NCBI RefSeq assembly: GCF_037176765.1
Contig: NC_090022.1
Coordinates: 84,535,391-84,599,390 of the forward strand
Direction: 5' to 3'
Origin: Anolis sagrei
Taxonomy: Eukaryota > Chordata > Lepidosauria > Squamata > Anolidae
Length of the DNA: 64,000 nt
Shown here: positions 1-11,690 of the stretch, piece after piece
How positions within the stretch are numbered: the first letter of the stretch is position 1
How the letters are laid out: every line of letters starts with the position of its first letter
Position numbers and translations under genes: made by a program
Notes under the pieces: model-generated
Seen by the model: only the letters and a program-made list of their open reading frames with translations
Database searches by the model: none
What the model was told of the DNA's origin: nothing

Positions 1-75
1 AAATTAGAATCAATTTTAAATCAATACACATTAAGCATTTTAAAAGGTTACATTCTATATACTTGTTTCAAAGTG

Positions 76-419
76 CAGTAGAGTCTTGCTTATCCAACAT
101 AAACAGGCTGGCAGAACGTTGTATAAGCAAAAATGTTGGATAATAAGGAGGGATTAAGGAAAAGCCTATTAAATGTCAAATTGTGTTATGATTTTACAAA
201 TTAAGCACCAAAACATCATGTTTTACAACAAATTGACTGAAAAGCAGTCCAATACACAGTAATGTTAAGTAGTAATTACTGTATTTACAAATTTAGCACC
301 AAAACAGACAAAGGTTCTTTCTTTCTCCCACCCTGGACATTATTCCGGGTGGGAGGCAGACTGTGTTGGATAATACAGAGCATTGGATGAGCAAAGGTTG
401 GATAAGCGAGATACTACTG
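76..419. mobile_element. Tigger-like (Tc1/mariner superfamily) MITE
   Basis: A 344-bp non-autonomous DNA transposon lies in the last intron of the FAT gene. Its ends are inverted repeats of about 23 bp: the left end starts cagtagagtcttgcttatcc and the right end, read in reverse complement, starts cagtagtatctcgcttatcc. The right end is followed by TA and the left is preceded by TG, a decayed TA target duplication. No transposase reading frame is present. Confidence 0.75.
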
Positions 420-1056
420 TACAGCATTGTGAACTAGGTGTCCTGTACTTCCTTATGCAATAGCTTTTTACCAGGTGTAGAAGGTTGCTTTGAAGCTGGG
501 CTGAGCCCAGGAGCCTTCAGCTACACTTGTGTGCCTGTGTGATGTGTGTTACTAAAAGCACCTATTGTTTTCTAGTCTTCTGGTACAACAATGGGAGAGT
601 GTTGCACTATTAGACCTCAGCTAATATATCCTGTACTCTCTAGCATTCAGTCTATCTTTGAAAATGTGATTCAGATGGCCAAAAGCCCAAACAAACAAAA
701 AACCCTTTATTAAGAGTTCCCTGCAATCTGATTTGTCATAGATCTTCTTATTAGTATTGACATTAACACACCAACTGAAAAAAAAAACAGCTTTTGATGT
801 CTGGTGGGAAGTTTAGTCTCAGTGGATTGTTACTATAACTGCTTGACAAGACTTATGCAAAGCTGTACTTTGCTCTCCAAGGATAGCTAGATAGATTGAT
901 TAATGCATTAAGGAATTGGCTTTTTATATACCATCTTCTAAATTATTATTTCATCATCACAGTGTACAAGATCTCATAAAGCACTATGAAATAATCATGA
1001 TCATGCAGACTGCACATTAATTAAGGAATAATAATAGAGTTCTGTTTTTATTGCAG
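420..1056 (+). other. FAT-gene intron 3' part with splice acceptor
   Basis: This is intron sequence in front of the last FAT coding exon. It ends in a T-rich tract and the acceptor ttgcag at 1051-1056. I see no other gene or clear repeat in it. Confidence 0.7.
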
Positions 1057-1577
1057 TGTACCCAGGAGAGACAATCTATTGGCCTCCAAGATACCAGCCC
1101 GCTGACATCCAAGACTATCATCAATATGAAGTTATTGAAGGCCCCCTTCCACCTTCTCAACGCCATCGTCCCTGTCCTCCTATAGACTCAGACCCAGCTG
1201 GTCTTTATGGTGGCTTCCCTTTCCCGCTTGACCAAAACAACAAGCGAGCCCCTATCCCACCACGCTACAGCAACCAGAATCTGGAAGATTTCTTGCCTCC
1301 TAATTCAGCCGAGCTACCTGCTTCCCAGTGTCAGAATGAATACACTGCCATTAGCTACTACCCTTCCCAGCTAATAGAAAATGAGAGAGCACCTTATCGC
1401 CCGGACAATGGATACAAGAGGGTGAGCATGCGGCTTAGTGTGGCCCAGCCCTCCTATGCAGACTGCGAGATGAGCCCCTCATCCAATGTCAGAACTCAGC
1501 CGGCATCACCTCTTAATTATGAGGGCTCAGACATGGTGGAGAGTGACTATGGGAGCTGTGAAGAGGTGATGTTTTAG
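1057..1577 (+). CDS. FAT2: FAT-family protocadherin, last coding exon (cytoplasmic tail), probably FAT2
   Basis: This exon encodes the final 173 residues of a giant FAT atypical cadherin, a plasma-membrane adhesion and planar-polarity protein. It begins after a consensus acceptor, two bases into a codon, and reads to a TAG stop at 1575-1577. The peptide is typical of a FAT intracellular tail: rich in Pro, Tyr and Ser, with short proline motifs such as GPLPPS and PIPPRY that could bind SH3, WW or EVH1 domains. It ends in SDYGSCEEVMF, whose last residues resemble a class II PDZ ligand; FAT1 is reported to end in HTEV, so this is not FAT1. Cadherin, EGF and laminin-G repeats must lie upstream of the window. 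FAT2 is chosen because the facing transporter gene is of SLC36A1 type (FAT2-SLC36A1 synteny); FAT3 is the main alternative. The family call is firm, the paralogue inferred. Confidence 0.8.
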
Positions 1578-3200
1578 TGGGAATGAGACAAAATGCTGTA
1601 CTTCAGATTAAAACACATAGAGCAACAGGAGATGCTGCTTATTTTCGACATCTTTGTCCTGGAACTTTCTGTTGTGTTTTTAACAGCAGTACTTCTCCAT
1701 GTGTTACTGAGGCTGTGGTCCTCTTCACCAGTTGCATAGCATACAATCCCATAAGGGAAGCTGAGCTGTAAGACTTGGTTGCATCACTGTGCCGCCCTTT
1801 GCACAATGAGTTATGCAGTCCCCAGTTGCACAGTGGTCACTCCAGTCCCCACTTGCCACTAAGAACGGTGCTTTTAAACTTCCTGGGCATGCACAGTGGT
1901 TTTTCATTAGCATCACAGGGCTAGGATGTTGAATGCTATCAATGCACAATGCCCTAAAAGTTCAGTCATTTACACCAATGCAAGGCTACAACAGGATTCT
2001 AGCTAACACTGGAAAGTAGCATTGATGCTTCTCACAGTCCTGCCAATGACTTCTGCTCTGGTTTGGATTCCAAACAGACCTGGTCACTGTTCCAAGTTGG
2101 ATTGCATTGGGGGAACAACAGAGACATATGCACCAAGCAGTATGAAAAGAACTGTGATAAACTGCTGACAGCAACCTATCCTTTGCAGTAGTGATTTCTT
2201 TACAGATGGATGGAAACCTGCAGCACCCTCTCTTTAATCCCTTGCATGGACAGCATATTCATCCACAGATCTCATACAGAAACAGATAGAATTTGCCATA
2301 ATTGAGGAACCGCATGTATATGTGCCTATCAGTTCCCACAACAAGCACCACTGAGGTTGAATGGATTACTTTGTCTAAAATGTAGGAAAATGAAAGTGGC
2401 AGTTGAAAACTGATGATATGTGCCTTTAGTTTTTGTATCAATGGTTCCCACTAGACTAAAAGTTCACAAAGGGAACTGGGACAGAGCTAGGGTCGATGAA
2501 TGGCTTTCTTGTAATTTCTGTATTTCTTTGCTCATTTCATAAAGAGGAGCATATATTATCATGTTTGTTTCTCCATTCTCTTGTCTGTCACCGTCAAGAC
2601 AGCTGAATGAAAAGGGCCAAAGGAGAATTTCTACAGGATGAAGAAATGCAACATTGAAAGTGTTGTCTCCTCGTTGCCACAATCATTACAAGCCAGTGAA
2701 AATAATGAATGCAGATAGATGTGTATGAAAGTAGTTTTAGTGGTTCGTACTAAAAACTTTGCTTCTTCCCTAAAAGTGATGTCCTTTCTTCATCCTTGTG
2801 AAGAAAGACACAAGGGCTCCATATTAATTAAACTGAGATGTTTGTTGATGGACCCAAATGTTACCAGATTTCTCAGTTTTCTGTCCTAGGAAATAATGGA
2901 CAAATAGAAAACATTGTCTCTGCCCACATCATTAACACATACCACAAACAGCAAAACCTTAACTAGAAGTATGGATATGGACCCATTTGTGCAAAGTTCC
3001 ATATGTGAGAATGTGTGTGAGAGAATTTGTGGATGAAAAGAGAAAAAGAGAGCCAAAATGATGCATGGAGTGGATTATTTAATAAAAGGCTGGCCTGTAC
3101 CTTTAATGCACTGAGAGTTTATTATGAATATTTGTTTATTAAAAAAATAATAAATACCTTTCAACTAATGCCATGTTAACTGGTGTGCTTTTTATAATTA
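1578..3200 (+). other. Putative 3'UTR of the FAT gene
   Basis: This AT-rich sequence follows the FAT stop codon with no convincing coding potential. Candidate poly(A) signals AATAAA occur at 3081-3086 and 3149-3154. The extent of the UTR is inferred; no transcript evidence is available. Confidence 0.45.
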
Positions 3201-3333
3201 CAGGCACTCCCTCAGTTTGAACAAGATAGGTTTATTCTTAAGTTGAATAAGTAGGTTTGTTCTTAAGTTGAATTTGTATGTAAGTCAGAACAGATACATT
3301 TTTAAAATGTAACTCCAGCTTCCCCCCCCCCCC

Positions 3334-3364
<31 letters not shown>

Positions 3365-3671
3365 TACATACATACATTTTGGTAACTTAGGGAAGGGTTA
3401 ATATCCCTGTGGTGTTTGTTTTGCTGTCTATGCCTCTCTCCATAACATTTCACCTCACTTTCTGTCCCTGCGATAAATGAATTTTGAAAATTTGGCTTGT
3501 TGTGGATTGGTGATAAAGCTTTAGTGGAGACCCCCTTTTCCCCATAATAACCTTTCAGTAGTGAATTTCCCTTCCTAGGGGTAGACTTCTCTCACTTCCT
3601 GTTGCCTCGGCCCCAATGCTTAACTGTGAGTCATTTATAAGTCAGATGTTTGTAACTCTGGGATTTGCCTG
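3201..3671. mobile_element. TA-flanked MITE with internal microsatellite
   Basis: A 471-bp element flanked by TA on both sides (3199-3200 and 3672-3673). It starts caggcactccctcagtttga and ends, in reverse complement, caggcaaatcccagagttac, giving short imperfect inverted ends typical of a Tc1/mariner/pogo MITE. It contains a poly-C run followed by (TA)n, (CA)n and (CATA)n at about 3321-3377. Confidence 0.6.
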
Positions 3672-3874
3672 TACCATGCTACAATTCACATAGCACAGAA
3701 TAAAGAGGAGTTGTTTGTGGTGTTTTAATTCAAATGTCAAATCTAGGAGCAGCCACATTTTCACTGATAATTCAGAATTGGAGTTGGAAGGGACTGCAAC
3801 AATCTTTTAATTTGTCCCCACCCTGATTCCGCTAATTATGAAGCTAATTATGAAGGCACACAACTACAAAGAAA

Positions 3875-4061
3875 CTTTGTGATTGTGTGCCTTCAGGTCT
3901 CTTCAGACCTTATGGTGGCCTTAGGGCACACTTTTCGTGGCAAGAGATGTTTAAAGAAGGTTTGCCTTTGACTCCCTCCCAAGATCACTCTGTGGTTTTC
4001 CATGGTTGAACCCTGATTTCCAGAATCATAGTCTAACATTCAAACCACAACACCACAATGG
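3875..4061 (-). mobile_element. tRNA-derived SINE (squamate family with 'gtgccttcaag' tail), antisense
   Basis: On the minus strand this reads as a degenerate tRNA-like head (near 4061) followed by a body ending in a tail that contains the complement of gtgtgccttcag. The same family recurs at 9327-9545 and 28533-28737. It is diverged, so an old insertion. Confidence 0.6.
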
Positions 4062-4079
4062 ATCTTATTAGTTGTAAAA

Positions 4080-4230
4080 ATAAATGGTCACAGACCTGGG
4101 ATCCATTGACACTATAATTATAATGCTACAATCCCACTTTAACTTCCATGGTTCCATTCAATGGAATCCTGTGGTTTCAAGTTTGGTGAAGCACTAAAGG
4201 AACTCCTTTGCAGTACAGCAGAATGCTGTA
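4080..4230 (+). mobile_element. Fragment of hAT-type MITE
   Basis: The segment matches the left half of a palindromic MITE seen more fully at 10143-10370 and 20782-20985. Shared landmarks are a stretch like 'cactttaacttccatggttc' and a following 'aatcctgtggtttcaagtttggtga'-like stretch. Only one arm is recognisable. Confidence 0.45.
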
Positions 4231-4906
4231 TGACTATCATAGGCTCATGGTCGAGTATGACTTCCTTCCAAGTGCAGGATCTTGGCAGTGGGTCCGTTTG
4301 TAACTACAGACCTATTCACATGTTCTTTTGCATTGAGGATATCCATTTCCAGGTGGAAGGTAGTCCTGACAAGGATTGGCTTGATACGTCTTTCTCTTGA
4401 CATGTTTCTTCCTTTCACCCTCCATTCATGCCTCTTTGAATTCCACACCATGTTTGCTAACTGCTAACAGCAGATCTGCAACTAGAGCACTCAAGAGCTA
4501 GGGCTTCCCAGTTCTCAGTGTCTATGCCACAGTTTTTAAGGTTAGCTTTAAGCCCATCTTTAAATATTTTTTTGCTGTCCAGCAACATTCTATTTTCCAT
4601 TCTTGAGCTGAGAGTAAAGTACCTGCTTTGAGAGATGGTAATTGGGCATTGGGACAACATGGCCAGTCCAGCAAAGTTGATGCCAGAGGATCATTGCTTC
4701 AGTGCTGGTGGTCTTTGCTTCTTCCAGAACGCTGATGATTGCCCACGTGTCTTCTCAAAGGTTTTTCAAAGGCAACACTGATGGAATCATTCCAGAAGTT
4801 GGTAGAAGCAGAGTTCTTGTTACAATTTCCCTTCACATTGAAGACTGTTTGTGGGAGAGAGATGGAAACATCAGACTCTCATTGCCAGGATGTACTTCCA
4901 TGGTCT
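4231..4906. other. Unclassified sequence, possibly an old repeat
   Basis: Several short open frames occur on both strands but none shows a recognisable domain. The base composition resembles an old antisense LINE-type fragment, but I cannot name a family. Confidence 0.3.
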
Positions 4907-5260
4907 CTATGCATTCCCTAGTGGTACAGCGGGTTAAACCACTGAGATGCTGAACTTTCTGACTGCAAGGTAGGTGGTTTGAATCGGGGGGGGGGGGGGC
5001 AAGGTGAGCTCTCGCTGTTAGCCCCAGCTTCTGCCAACCTAGCAGTTCAAAAACATGTAAATGTTAGGAGATCAACAGGTACTACTTCAGCGGGAAATTA
5101 ACAGTGCTCCATGCAGTCATGCTGGCCACAAGACCTTGGAGATGTCTACGGACAACACTGCCTCTTCGGCTTAGAAATTGAGATGAGCACCACCCCCCAG
5201 AGTTGGACACAACTAAACTTAATATCCGGATAAACCTTTCCCTTTACTATGCATTCCCTA
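4907..5260 (+). mobile_element. Sauria-type SINE with perfect 14-bp target-site duplication
   Basis: The SINE body is at 4921-5246 and is bracketed by identical copies of ctatgcattcccta at 4907-4920 and 5247-5260. The head has tRNA-promoter boxes (tggtacagcgggttaaacc, then ggtttgaatc), a poly-G interruption at about 4986-5000, and the tail contains 'agagttggacacaact', which resembles the 3' end of Bov-B LINEs. That pairing of tRNA head and Bov-B-like tail defines Sauria SINEs. Confidence 0.85.
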
Positions 5261-5369
5261 AAGCTGTGAATATATACGGATTGTGAATATGAACCCATTA
5301 CAAATGCCTAACTCTAGATTACTCATACCTAACTGTATTAGTGGATTTTGACTAAAGTAATTTTCTAGC

Positions 5370-5640
5370 TGCCAGGAGGATAACATGGAGGGTAACAGTC
5401 TAGCCTCTCTAGGAAAGGAGTTTCAGAGACTAGGAGCCACCTCTGAGAAGTTCTCTCCCACATGTAGCTATGAAGAGATGGGATGATGAGAATACCATTC
5501 TCTAAACAAAACTTAGTGTAATGTTGAGGACATTTTCAAATAAATGGTACAGGGGCACGGCATCTTGTTGACCATAGCCTTATTGACCCTTGCTCTCATC
5601 TGAGTTTTCCACACTTGTGCCAGACAGACAACTGCAATAG
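5370..5640 (-). mobile_element. Possible L2 LINE 3' fragment, antisense
   Basis: The stretch near 5397-5465 resembles the reverse complement of the L2 C-terminal coding region (the part encoding 'RDRAFSVVAPRLWN' in the L2 at 33641-34463). It is very diverged and the limits are uncertain. Confidence 0.3.
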
Positions 5641-5703
5641 ACATGTTCAGCAGTCATTTAAAAACAGGAGAGAGGAGCAGCCTTGCTCTTTGCTAACTGT
5701 ACA

Positions 5704-5904
5704 CAGTGGGCCCTTGGTTCCAGGGCCCTCTGTGAATGGTCAAAATCAGTGGAAGCTTGAACCTCATTAAATACAATGGCACAGTAAAATTGTACCCTTT
5801 CTATAAAATGACAAAATCAAGGATGGCTTTCTGAAAATAAAAACTGGGGTTATTTTTAAGCCAGGGGTAGTGAATACAGAAGCCATGGACATGGAGAGCC
5901 GATT
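5704..5904. mobile_element. Tigger-like MITE
   Basis: It starts cagtgggcccttggttccag and ends in 'gagagccgatta', a decayed inverted copy of the start. Related pieces lie at 42355-42450 and 55364-55582. There is no coding capacity. Confidence 0.5.
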
Positions 5905-6130
5905 AAACCATAGTTCTGAACAAAAAGTGAGAAAATAATAATTTAATAATAATTTCCACTCATTCATCCATTGTCCTTGTACCCATCCCACCCCATCAAT
6001 GTGAGACTTACAAAATATCTTAAGAATGAAAACAATAAAGCCAATGTTATGAAACTAGACTGCAACTTGGAAGAGCCAAGTTCACATTTACGCTGAAGCA
6101 TAAAGTGTAAGGGATAACTCTGGACCAGAT

Positions 6131-6210
6131 CATACTCTCTCTGTCTATGTCTGTCTGTCTGTCTACCTGCCTCTCTCTCTCTCTCAATCTCTCCCTCTCT
6201 CTCTCTCAAT
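6131..6210. repeat. Pyrimidine microsatellite (CT)n/(CTGT)n
   Basis: A run of ctctct interspersed with gtctgt units. Arginine/glutamate-rich frames read across it on the minus strand are artefacts of the repeat. Confidence 0.9.
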
Positions 6211-7020
6211 TTTTCCCTGACCTTCTTCTTGGGGTAGTGAGGACAGACTGGAGAGGAAGAGAATCCTCAATGCCCTCTTGAGCTCCTTGGAAGAAAGACG
6301 AGAAGTAGATGCAACTAATATAGTTTGAATGAATGAAGGAATTGCTATAATCTGGCCATGCTGGCCAATATTCAAAATCTCTGTGGGGCTTCTTTTAAAA
6401 ATCCAAAAAAATGGAGTCAACTGAGGGAAGGAGGGTTAGAAGTGACTTTGAATTAGTGCCGGACTTGAATGAGTCAGCCATCATGTGGGCAGATGACGAT
6501 GAGCACACCACAGGATGTGAGATGGTACTTTTTAAGGGACTGGCTTTGTTTAAGAAAATAACAGGTGATGGAAAGTAGCCCCTCACACCTCCTTTCCCTG
6601 CTCATACCCTGGTGTGCTGCAAATGTCTTTCGGGGAGCCTTGTTTTGTGAAGAAGCCTGCCTGACAATGAAGGAAAGGGGGGCAGCCCTCATTTCTGCCT
6701 GGGTTTCTGCCCCTGCTTTTGGTTGATACATAGAAAAATAAATTGCTCTTTTAAAACAGTTTCATTCAAGGATGAGTTCTTCTGACTGTAACGCTGCCAC
6801 CCTCCCTCTCTGGCCTACAGTTTTGAATATAAGAAACCGGGTTGTTCTGCTGAGGTCAGGGCAGGGCAGCCTTTTATGTATCAGGATTGGCAGCTCCCAG
6901 AGATGTTTGGCATTATGAAAGCTGCTTCCAGGTGGCAAACTAAATTGTAGAAATGAGGTCAATCTAAAAGAATCCTGTCATCTCTTCCCAGTTGCCTATT
7001 TAGCAGAAGTGGGAATGATG
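6211..7020. other. Intergenic, nothing recognised
   Basis: Short minus-strand open frames are present but lack domains, codon bias or splice context. I see no repeat I can name. Confidence 0.4.
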
Positions 7021-7152
7021 AGGCCTTCCAGATGTTGTTAGATTGCAACTCCCAGCATCCTTAACCAGCATAGCCAAGGGTGTCGATAGCAAGCATAGCT
7101 AAGGGTGATGAATGCTGAGAGTTTCAGTCCAACATGTGGAAGGCTGCCAGAT
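7021..7152. mobile_element. Palindromic hAT-type MITE, decayed
   Basis: The left arm contains 'gccttccagatgttgttaga' and 'caactcccagcatccttaac'; the right arm returns in inverted, decayed form ('gagtttcagtccaacatgtg', 'gaaggctgcc'). This is the common amniote MITE pattern of two inverted arms around a short centre. Confidence 0.5.
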
Positions 7153-7234
7153 CCCCATCCCCTGCTGAGAGGAAAGTCTTCTTCTGCCCTCATCTGAAGT
7201 CATGGAATACAACTATTCCTCAAAATTAAGCAGA

Positions 7235-8345
7235 CTTTCATGGCCAGAATTACTGGGTTGCTGTGAGTTTTCTGGGCTGTATGGCCATGTTCCAGAAGCA
7301 TTATCTCCTGATGTTTCACCCACACCTATGACAGGCATCCGCAGAGGTTGTGAGGTCTGTTTGAAACTTTGGAAAGTGTGATTTATAAATCTGTGGAATG
7401 TCCAGGGTGGAAGAAAAACTCTTGTCTGCTTGAGGCAAGTGTGAATGTTGCAATTGGCCACCTTGATTAGCACTGAATAGCCTTGTAACTTCAAAGGCTG
7501 GCTGTTTTCTGGTTGGAGGAGGTGTTGGGAGGTGTTCACTGGCCCTGATTGATTCCCCTGTTTTTTGAGTGTTGCTCTTTATTTACTGTCCTGATTTTAA
7601 CGTTTTTTTAAATACTGGTAGCCAGATCCACAAGCATGTTGACAATTTCAACAAATTGAAATCCACAAGCATGTGGACAATTTCAAGAAAAAGGAGGAAA
7701 CCATGAAAATATTAGAGCCAGATTATGCCTGGTTGTTTTCCGCCTGGGGGAATCCTTTATAGGGAGGTGTTCGCTGGCCCTGATTGTTTCCCTGTCTGAA
7801 ATGTCCCTGTATTTTGAACATTGCTTTTTATTTACTGTCCTGATTTTAAAGTTTTTTAAAATACTGGTAGCCAGATTTTGTTCATTGAAATCTACAAGCA
7901 TGTGGACAATTTCAACAGAAAAGAGGAAACCATAAAAATGATCAAAATCTGGCTACCAGTATTTAAAAAAACTCTAAAATCAGATCAGTAAATAAAGAGC
8001 AACACCCAAAAAGCAGGGGAATTCCAGACAAGAATCAATCAGGGCCAGCTAACACCTCCCAAAAAAAGGATTCCCCCAGACAGAAAGCATCCAGACTTTG
8101 AAGCTGCAATGCCATTTAATGCTAATCAATGTCACCAGTTACAATGTTCACACTTGCCTCAAACAGACAAGAGTTCTTTTTCCCACCCTGGACATACCAC
8201 AGAAATATAAAGCCTGCTTGCATAATTTCCAACAGACCTCACAACCTCTGAGGATGCTTGCCATAGATGTGGACAAAATGTCAGGAGAGAAAGCTTCTGG
8301 AACATGGTCATACAGCCCAGAAAACTTACAGCAACCCAGACTTTC
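7235..8345. mobile_element. Penelope-like element (PLE) terminal fragments in inverted arrangement
   Basis: The left arm (7235 to about 7900) and right arm (about 7915-8345) are inverted copies of one sequence. Landmarks on the left are 'ttcatggccagaattactgg' and 'cctgatgtttcaccca'; their reverse complements are near 8250-8340. The centre repeats the complement of a frame reading like HKHVDNFN...EETMK...WLPVF, which I associate with Anolis-type Penelope elements. A partial direct duplication lies within the left arm (7520-7680 versus 7765-7915). Family assignment rests on recall of PLE ends, so it is moderate. Confidence 0.55.
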
Positions 8346-9326
8346 AAATGTCATCTGATTGATATCACTAAAGACTTTCCCAAAAGTGGATATGAGATTA
8401 TATCTGATCAATAATGTCATCGCTCCATTTCATGGCCCATAGACAACAATTTTCATATACTCATTGACTCTGCTGGTTGAGGTTAACAGAAGCTATAGTT
8501 CAACAACATCTGGAGGCTCACACATTATCCATTCCTCATCTAGTTCTTTGCTGTGCAAAGTCTATTGTACATCACTGCACTTCTCTATACTTTCTTCCAA
8601 GATACTTACTGAAAAATCTATGCAATTGCATAGATTTGCATTCAGAGGTAATCCCATTGGATAAGCAGGTGTATGATTGCTTCCCCACAGTTTCATTTTT
8701 ACAACACAATTATATGCTTTTCCATTTTTGTTTCAACACAGTTCATGAATGAAAAACAAATTTTATTTCCATTAGAATAAAGCACACCATTAAAAAAGCA
8801 ATCAAATGGATAGCAATGAAATCCACAGAAAGATAGGTTTTCATTAGATTTTAGAGACAGGGAAAAGTAATTCAAATCCATCCCCAGCTACTCAGGGATC
8901 AAGCCACCTCCATGGGCTTTTAGGAATGACACACAAAATCAAAGCATGGGAGAAAAGAAATCAAAGACTGAAAGATGGGGAGATCTGTAGGATCAGTGAG
9001 GTTTTCTATCCAAGCTATCAAGTTATTTGTTCTTGAAGAAACAAAACAGAAGAAGAAGATGTGACTCCTTGCTTACTTTATTGTCTATTCCTAATGAAAG
9101 CTGCACACATGAATTGCCCGTACGCCTCTGGAGGATATTTCTACCAATGGTTTAAATGGCATCATTATTATTTATGACTACTTTCATTCCTATTTATAAT
9201 TATGCTGCCCTTATTTCTGAAAGCTGCCCCGATGTCCAAATTATATACGCACACAATTTAAAGCAGTCACAACCGTTATGTTTTTAAAATCATTAGGTTA
9301 AAAATAAACTAAGCCAGGATTCTTGT
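8346..9326. other. Intergenic, nothing recognised
   Basis: AT-rich sequence with no domain-bearing reading frame and no repeat that I can name. Confidence 0.4.
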
Positions 9327-9545
9327 TATTGTTGTGTGCCTTCAAATTGTTTCTGACGTATGCCTACCCTAACGTGAACCTGTCACAAGGTTGTCTTGGC
9401 AAAATTTGTTAAGAGGCAGTTTGCTTATTCCTTCTTCGGGCACTCGGAGAGTATGACTTGCCCAAGGTCACCCAGGAGACAAGTGAGGATACAAATCCTG
9501 GTCGCCAGAGTTATAGCCCAACACTCAAACTACTATATGACATTG
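9327..9545 (-). mobile_element. tRNA-derived squamate SINE, antisense
   Basis: Plus-strand landmarks are 'gttgtgtgccttcaaattgt' (tail complement), 'gcccaaggtcacccagg' and 'cccaacactcaaactac' (head complement). The order matches the copies at 3875-4061 and 28533-28737. Confidence 0.7.
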
Positions 9546-10142
9546 GGTCAAGATAAAATAGAGGACCAGAATAAGGCAAAATAACATAACAAATGAAACA
9601 ATATTCAGAATAAGTTGCCTAAGGCATTGATTCTCAAGCTATCTGATCTGGTGGACTAGGAACTGGTAACCATTTTTGCACTATATTCCTGTATCTTGAA
9701 CCACCACTTTGAGCAGCACTGGTATAGAGGACATGACTCCTTCTCAGTGAGTCCAAGTACTATAATTGACAGGTTTCATGGCCTTCGGTTAGACCTATAA
9801 CCTTGTGACAGTTTTGTAATGACATTTTTAATCATAGCACTATTGCTATAACTGCAAATACCCCTAAAAGTTCCAAAAGCCCAGCAGCTGTGCCGAGGGA
9901 AGGAGACTTTAGTCCTGGATAACAAGGTTTTTAAAGATGTCACATTCAGACTCTCCTGCCAGCAAACTGCAATGTGACCAGGATTTGCAACATTACCTTC
10001 TCTTTCACATGCTCTGGCTCACTGGCAGGAGGATCTGAATGCACCCTCCTTCAGCCAATGCCACCAGCGCCTAGGAGCTCCTTTGTACAATATGGGTCCC
10101 TGGCTATTAAGGGAGGCTGGTGTTAGGAGATCAGATCAGGAT
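9546..10142. other. Intergenic, nothing recognised
   Basis: No domain-bearing frame and no clear repeat. Confidence 0.35.
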
Positions 10143-10370
10143 CCATCTGCACTGTAGATTCATCTGCACTGTAGATTCAATTTGACACTACTTTTAACTG
10201 CAATGGCTCAATGCTATGGGATCACAGGAGTTGGAGTTTGGTGTGGAACCAGCACTCTTGGACAGACACAGCTAAAGACCTCATAAAACCACAACTCCTA
10301 TTATTCTGTAGCATTGAACCATGACATACAGTGGTGTCCTACTGCATTCATTCTACATTGTAGATTCACC
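10143..10370. mobile_element. Palindromic hAT-type MITE
   Basis: The arms 'tctgcactgtagattca' and 'ctacattgtagattcaccc' are inverted, and internal 'caatggctcaatgctatggg' is mirrored by 'ctgtagcattgaaccatgac'. The left end holds a 17-bp tandem duplication (ctgcactgtagattcat). Related copies: 4080-4230, 19497-19682, 20782-20985, 44680-44875. Confidence 0.65.
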
Positions 10371-10517
10371 CTATGATTTTGGCCCATGCAGAACTTTTGG
10401 AAAATGGTTATTCAGAACTTTTTGGGAAAACCAGAAATCTCCACAGGCTTTTGGAAACATGACCCTCTTGGAGATCAATTGGCATTCACACTATTTGGAA
10501 TAATCATAACCTTTGGA

Positions 10518-10782
10518 AACCTCCCGATGGTGCAATGGGCTAAACCCTTGTGCGGGCAGGACTGAAGATTGACAGGTTGGAGGTTCGAATCCGGGGAGAA
10601 TGCAGATGAGCTTCTCTGTCAGCTCCAGCTTCTCATGTGGGGACATAAGAAAGCCTCCCACAAGGATGGTAAAACATCAAAACATCCGGATGTCCTCTGG
10701 GCACCATCTTTGCAGATGGCCAATTCTCTCACAACAGAAGCAACTTGCAGTTTCTCAAGTCACTCCTGACATGGAAAAAAAA
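10518..10782 (+). mobile_element. tRNA-derived SINE (second family)
   Basis: The head carries box A-like 'tggtgcaatgggctaaac' and box B 'ggttcgaatcc'. The body has the 'gtaaaacatc...aacatccgg' stretch and ends 'aagcaacttgcagtttctca' plus an A-run. Imperfect duplicates of about 12 bp (aacctttggaaa and aaccctttgcaaa) flank it. Confidence 0.75.
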
Positions 10783-11454
10783 CCCTTTGCAAAGTATGAT
10801 CTTTCTGAGAAAAGTTTAAAACTTGCTTGAGTCAACCTTCTCCTTAGTGGTAAATATCCACTAGTATTCATGCAAGGTGATTGGGTTTCTCAGCTGTTAG
10901 ACTGATATACCTAGATATCTCTTTGAACTGTTAGGAACAAAGATATGACAATTCACAAAAAAAGTAGAGTTTCAGAAGTGTTATTTCAGTTGCTCAAACA
11001 ACTGAAACATCTTGGTTTAAATCATGCTCTCAAGAGACCAAAAATAAGCAGTCTTTGTTAAAACTCACATAGTTGCTTTACCCACAAACTTCATGCATTC
11101 AGCATGCAGGTACATTGCTTATCAATCCAGTTACAGAAAGGATTTGAAGTAGTTTCTCTGTGCAGGTACGCATCATTCTGAGAATCTTAGCAGTCCAAAA
11201 TCTAAAGCATCTCTCTGTTCTGAGAGTCTAATAGAGTCTCTAAAGCATTCTGTTTCTACAGACTTCTGAAATAGAGTCTGAGTCCTGAATATCCCCAGAT
11301 CTGATCACATGGTCTGCAGCCCCTCTCATAACACAGAGTTAAGGAAAACTGCATACCAATACACACATACACAATACAGTAAGCAATCTGAATTATATAT
11401 TTAACAAATAACTAATAACTAAGGAAGGCTTGAAGAAGGTTGCTATTTCCAACA
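10783..11454. other. Unclassified AT-rich sequence
   Basis: No coding evidence. Repeated words such as 'agagtct' and 'aaagcat' near 11200-11290 suggest a decayed repeat, but no family can be named. Confidence 0.3.
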
Positions 11455-11690
11455 AGAACAGCCTAAATACTCTAAAGGCACCAGATTCCTTCTGATCTTG
11501 GAAGCTAAGCAGAATCAGTTCTGGTGAATACTTGGGTGGGAGACAGCCAACGAACACCAGGCACTGTAGGCTCTATACTTCAGAGGAACTGGTCAAACTA
11601 CTTCTTCAAATTCCTTGCCTAAGAAAACCCTATGAAACTATTTGCCATTGCCATAAGTCTACATGTAACTTGAAGGCAAATGCATGCACA
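11455..11690 (+). mobile_element. 5S rRNA-derived SINE
   Basis: The first ~120 bp align by eye to 5S rRNA: 'tctgatcttggaagctaagc', then 'gaatacttgggtgggagac' and 'aggcactgtaggct', in the 5S order. This covers the internal promoter region (A box, intermediate element, C box). The tail ends in 'gccataagtc...aacttgaaggca', the same 3' tail as the tRNA-headed SINEs at 3875-4061 and 9327-9545. It is a dispersed retroposon and not a working 5S gene. Confidence 0.8.

Noticed and set aside
6131-6210. Arg/Glu-rich peptide frames
   Set aside because: Products of a CT microsatellite.
7235-8345. A CRISPR-like or phase-variable inverted repeat system
   Set aside because: The window is vertebrate nuclear DNA and the inverted arms match Penelope-like ends seen at other loci in the window.
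10518-10610. tRNA genes at the SINE heads
   Set aside because: Only promoter boxes A and B are recognisable; cloverleaf stems are not kept and SINE bodies follow.
11455-11690. A functional 5S rRNA gene
   Set aside because: The 5S similarity is diverged, lacks a proper gene end and runs into a SINE tail; it is a retroposon.
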